Assembly: GCA_964567475.1 (NCBI GenBank)
Contig: CAZMMV010000015.1
Coordinates: forward strand, 1-27,097
Length of the DNA: 27,097 nucleotides
Reading direction: 5' to 3'
From: CAZMMV01 sp964567475
Lineage (GTDB): Bacteria; Bacillota; Clostridia; Tissierellales; Tissierellaceae
Every line of letters begins with the position of its first letter. The first letter of the stretch is position 1. This document shows, one piece after another, positions 24,704 to 27,097 of the stretch. The notes beneath the pieces are model-generated. The model had not been told where the DNA came from. It made no database searches and saw only the letters and a list, made by a program, of their open reading frames with translations. The translations under genes and the position numbers were made by a program.

Positions 24704-25798
24704 TTATTTCACCCTCTTTATTAAACTCTTATTTCCCTCGATATTAAAAACATTTATCTTTGATGGTTTTATGTTCAAATTAACATTTGTACCATTAGGT
24801 ATTATACCAACTGCATCTACATCTTCTATGGCTTCAATAATAGAACCATCTAAAAGCTCAATAAAATAATGCGTATTTATTCCTAAAAACATACTGCCCT
24901 TTACTATTCCTTTTATACTAGTTTCATTTTTTGTAATTATAAAATCTTGTGGTCTAACAGAAAGTTTTACCTGTAAATGATCTGATATATGTTCTACTAA
25001 ATTATCTATCTTTTCTTTATAACCATTCCCCAAATCTATATATGTATTTCCACCGTCCTTTTTTATTTTTCCATCTAAAGTATTAGATGTTCCAATAAAA
25101 TTTGATACAAATATATTTTCTGGTCTTTCATATATTTCTCTAGGACTTCCTATTTGTTTGATTTTTCCAGATTCCATTATTGCTATTCTATCTGAAACAG
25201 ACAATGCTTCCTCTTGATCGTGGGTTACATATACTGTTGTTATTCCAATTTGTTGTTGAATATCTTTTATTGCATTTCTCATTTCAACTCTTAACTTTGC
25301 ATCAAGATTAGAAAGAGGCTCATCCATCAATAAAACTTGAGGATAAGTAACTATTGCTCTAGCTAATGCTACTCTTTGTTGCTGACCTCCAGATAATTGA
25401 TCTGGCATCCTATCTTTGAATTCTTCAATCTTTACTACTTTCAGTATTTCATCTACCTTTTTTTCAATTTCTGCCTTAGAAAGCTTTTTCTTTTTTAATC
25501 CAAAAGCTACATTTTCTTTTACGGACATATGAGGAAATATGGCATAATTTTGAAATACCATACCCATGTTTCTTTTATTAACAGGAATATTATTTATAAC
25601 CTTATCATTGATTCTAATTTCTCCACCTTCAATTGAATTAAAGCCAATAATCATACGTAATAAAGTCGTCTTTCCACATCCTGAAGGCCCTAACAAGGTA
25701 AAAAATTCTCCAGCTTCAATATTTAATGACAATCCATCGATTACTGTTTTATTACCATATCTCTTAGTTACATTGTCAACGGTAATTGCAACACTCAT
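24704..25798 (-). CDS. ABC transporter ATP-binding protein (FbpC/PotA-like)
   Basis: A 364-residue ATPase. Walker A is GPSGCGKTT (37-45), Q-loop Gln82, signature LSGGQ (134-138), Walker B LLMDEP (155-160), D-loop SNLD, and switch His192. A TOBE_2-type C-terminal domain (about 285-350) is present, as in MalK, PotA and FbpC. It powers uptake through the adjacent fused permease. GAGAGGTG lies 5 bases before the ATG at 25798. Confidence 0.93.
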   Translation of the reverse strand: MSVAITVDNVTKRYGNKTVIDGLSLNIEAGEFFTLLGPSGCGKTTLLRMIIGFNSIEGGEIRINDKVINNIPVNKRNMGMVFQNYAIFPHMSVKENVAFGLKKKKLSKAEIEKKVDEILKVVKIEEFKDRMPDQLSGGQQQRVALARAIVTYPQVLLMDEPLSNLDAKLRVEMRNAIKDIQQQIGITTVYVTHDQEEALSVSDRIAIMESGKIKQIGSPREIYERPENIFVSNFIGTSNTLDGKIKKDGGNTYIDLGNGYKEKIDNLVEHISDHLQVKLSVRPQDFIITKNETSIKGIVKGSMFLGINTHYFIELLDGSIIEAIEDVDAVGIIPNGTNVNLNIKPSKINVFNIEGNKSLIKRVK

Positions 25799-25818
25799 AT
25801 TAACACCTCTCTATTAAA

Positions 25819-25862
25819 TATATATTAGATAGTAGGTTTATAAACCTACTATCTAATATATA
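25819..25862. repeat. 44-bp perfect palindrome between binding protein and ATPase genes
   Basis: Each 22-base arm matches the other without a single mismatch. The centre is AGGTTTATAAACCT and the arms run outward through ACTATCTAATATAT. On the minus strand it lies 20 bases after the binding-protein stop and about 21 bases before the ATPase start. The following bases are not a clear U-tract. It probably folds in RNA to protect the 3' end of the binding-protein message or to reduce read-through, giving more binding protein than ATPase and permease. Confidence 0.85.
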
Positions 25863-25881
25863 AATTTTTATTATATTTTTA

Positions 25882-26970
25882 TTAATTCATTGAATTCTCT
25901 AATACCTCATTGTATTTTTTTACTATATCATCTTTGTTTTCTGATACCCAAGCTTCATCATAATTCTTAGCTAATACGATTTTATCATTTGATACCATAT
26001 AATCAGCTAATTCTGCATTTTCTCTTAAAGGTCTTACTGTTAACTCAGAACCAACTAGATTTTGTATTTTTTCTGATAGCATATAGTCTACAAATTTCTT
26101 TGCATTATCAACGTTTTGTGCATCTTTAATTATTTGAACTGATTCCCCAGGGAATATTGCTCCTTCTACTGGGAATACAACCTTTACTGGTGCACCATTT
26201 TTTACATAATTAGCTACTGGATCTTCCCAAGTTAAACCTACTGGATATTCACCATCAGCAACACTCTTGTGCAATTGTCCTGAACTACTCATAAACTTAC
26301 CGTCAAGATTTGCAACAAATTTTTCTACGAAATCCCAAGCTTTATCAGACATTGGATCTCCGTCTCCCATTGAGTAAAGCATAGCTGCTAATGACTGAAA
26401 TGCTGAACTTGAGTTAGCAGGATCTCCAAAAGCTATCTTACCTTTTAATTTTGGATTTAATAAATCTTCAAATCCTTCCATTTGTATATCTCCTATTAAA
26501 TCAGTGTTAACAATGAAAACTGTTGGATCTGCAAAAGCTGGTGAGAAAAATCCACTTTTGTTTTTAAATCCTTCCATCATATTTTCATCTTCTGGTGAAA
26601 CATACTCCATAAATAAATCTTTCTTAGCTGAAAGCATAGTCTCATCTGCTGCCCATAGGATATCTCCCATTGGATTGTTTTTCTCTGATTCAACTCTTTT
26701 AACAAGTTCTCCAGTACCTGCAGTTATTACATTTACTTTTATTCCTGTATCTTTTTCAAAATTAGGAATAACTGCATTATTAAGACTTTCACTACGTGCA
26801 GTATAAACTGTTATACTTTGATCATCAGTTACATTTTCTTCTTCACTTGCGTTCGGTTCTTTACCTACATTTGATTCATTATCTGTTTTAGATGATGAAC
26901 ATCCAACTAAAATTAAAGAAATACTTAAAACTAAAATCAATAATTTGAAAATTGTGCTATTTTTACTCAT
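25882..26970 (-). CDS. Lipoprotein solute-binding protein of an ABC importer (FbpA/AfuA-like)
   Basis: 362 residues from the ATG at 26970, which has GGAGG 8 bases upstream; the ATG at 26985 overlaps that site and is unlikely. Residues 1-23 are a lipoprotein signal with lipobox LVGC and lipidated Cys24. An acidic Asn/Glu linker follows to about residue 48. The binding domain (ITVYTARSESLNNAVIPNFEKDTGIKV at the start; GDILWAADE; FFSPAFADPTVFIVNTDLI) belongs to the FbpA/AfuA/PhnS-like family. The paired tyrosines that bind iron in FbpA are not evident: the corresponding region reads TWEDPVANYVKNG. An organophosphate or other anion is therefore at least as likely. First gene of the transporter operon. 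Confidence 0.88.
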   Translation of the reverse strand: MSKNSTIFKLLILVLSISLILVGCSSSKTDNESNVGKEPNASEEENVTDDQSITVYTARSESLNNAVIPNFEKDTGIKVNVITAGTGELVKRVESEKNNPMGDILWAADETMLSAKKDLFMEYVSPEDENMMEGFKNKSGFFSPAFADPTVFIVNTDLIGDIQMEGFEDLLNPKLKGKIAFGDPANSSSAFQSLAAMLYSMGDGDPMSDKAWDFVEKFVANLDGKFMSSSGQLHKSVADGEYPVGLTWEDPVANYVKNGAPVKVVFPVEGAIFPGESVQIIKDAQNVDNAKKFVDYMLSEKIQNLVGSELTVRPLRENAELADYMVSNDKIVLAKNYDEAWVSENKDDIVKKYNEVLENSMN

Positions 26971-27003
26971 CAATATTACCTCCATTTATATGTTGTACAT
27001 ACT

Positions 27004-27009
27004 ATTATA
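27004..27009 (-). promoter_or_regulatory. Candidate -10 element of the ABC transporter operon
   Basis: On the minus strand consensus TATAAT lies about 34 bases before the binding-protein start. No convincing -35 is present at 16-18 bases, as expected for a promoter that needs an activator such as the YesN-type regulator. The rest of 27010-27097 is A+T-rich and I see nothing else certain in it. Confidence 0.4.
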
Positions 27010-27097
27010 ATAAAAAGCCCTAATATAGTATATCCTATAAAACAAAATAAACATCCAATATAACTAAATAATCCTATATTTTGTATTTAATAGTTAT

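Noticed and set aside
25819..25862. CRISPR repeat or insertion-sequence end
   Set aside because: It is a single palindrome with no repeated unit, spacer array, transposase or target duplication nearby.

Overview
The window reads as chromosomal core DNA of a low-G+C, Gram-positive, anaerobic-type Firmicute (class Clostridia or Tissierellia). The reasons are the strong A+T bias, AGGAGG ribosome-binding sites, a DnaD/DnaI-type primosome, c-di-AMP phosphodiesterase GdpP, an S-layer-homology protein, DUF951, and the YedF/DUF3343 selenium-linked pair. I could not fix the species. Almost every gene is on the minus strand, so the text runs from high to low coordinates; only a MocR-type regulator is on plus. 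I saw no tRNA, rRNA, insertion sequence, prophage gene or CRISPR array, and no gene-free stretch exceeds 300 bases.

Right end (26970 to 23039, minus): a lipoprotein solute-binding protein, an ABC ATPase and a fused two-domain permease form one transporter operon. It has a 44-bp perfect palindrome after the first gene and a strong terminator at the end. Directly downstream is a YesM/YesN-type two-component pair (22937 to 20426) with its own promoter, followed by an alpha/beta hydrolase. The layout resembles the organophosphate or hexose-phosphate (Afu/Hpt) systems more than plain ferric iron uptake.

Middle (19601 to 13554): a plus-strand MocR regulator has a palindromic operator on its own promoter. 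Divergent from it is a minus-strand run: an anchored propeller-like protein, YedF, a DUF3343 Se/S-carrier-like protein, an MscS channel and DUF951. A fold-type I aminotransferase follows from its own promoter.

Left-centre (13463 to 3865): the rpsF-ssb-rpsR operon has a canonical promoter and an apparent S6:S18-binding leader, and ends at a perfect hairpin terminator. Next come a MazG-like protein, DUF2232 (YybS), gdpP, rplI and dnaB. After a weak hairpin come a GNAT acetyltransferase, a DnaD-domain protein, a DnaI/DnaC-type helicase loader and the niacin repressor NiaR. Helicase, loader and DnaD protein thus lie within one 4.2-kb stretch.

Left end (3810 to 8): a PfoR-type/PTS_EIIC_2 membrane protein whose promoter overlaps the niaR 3' end and carries a candidate NiaR operator, then a secreted YcdB/YcdC-SLH protein and a nicotinamidase-like hydrolase. 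NiaR, a candidate NiaR-controlled membrane protein and a nicotinamidase close together suggest a niacin-salvage neighbourhood.
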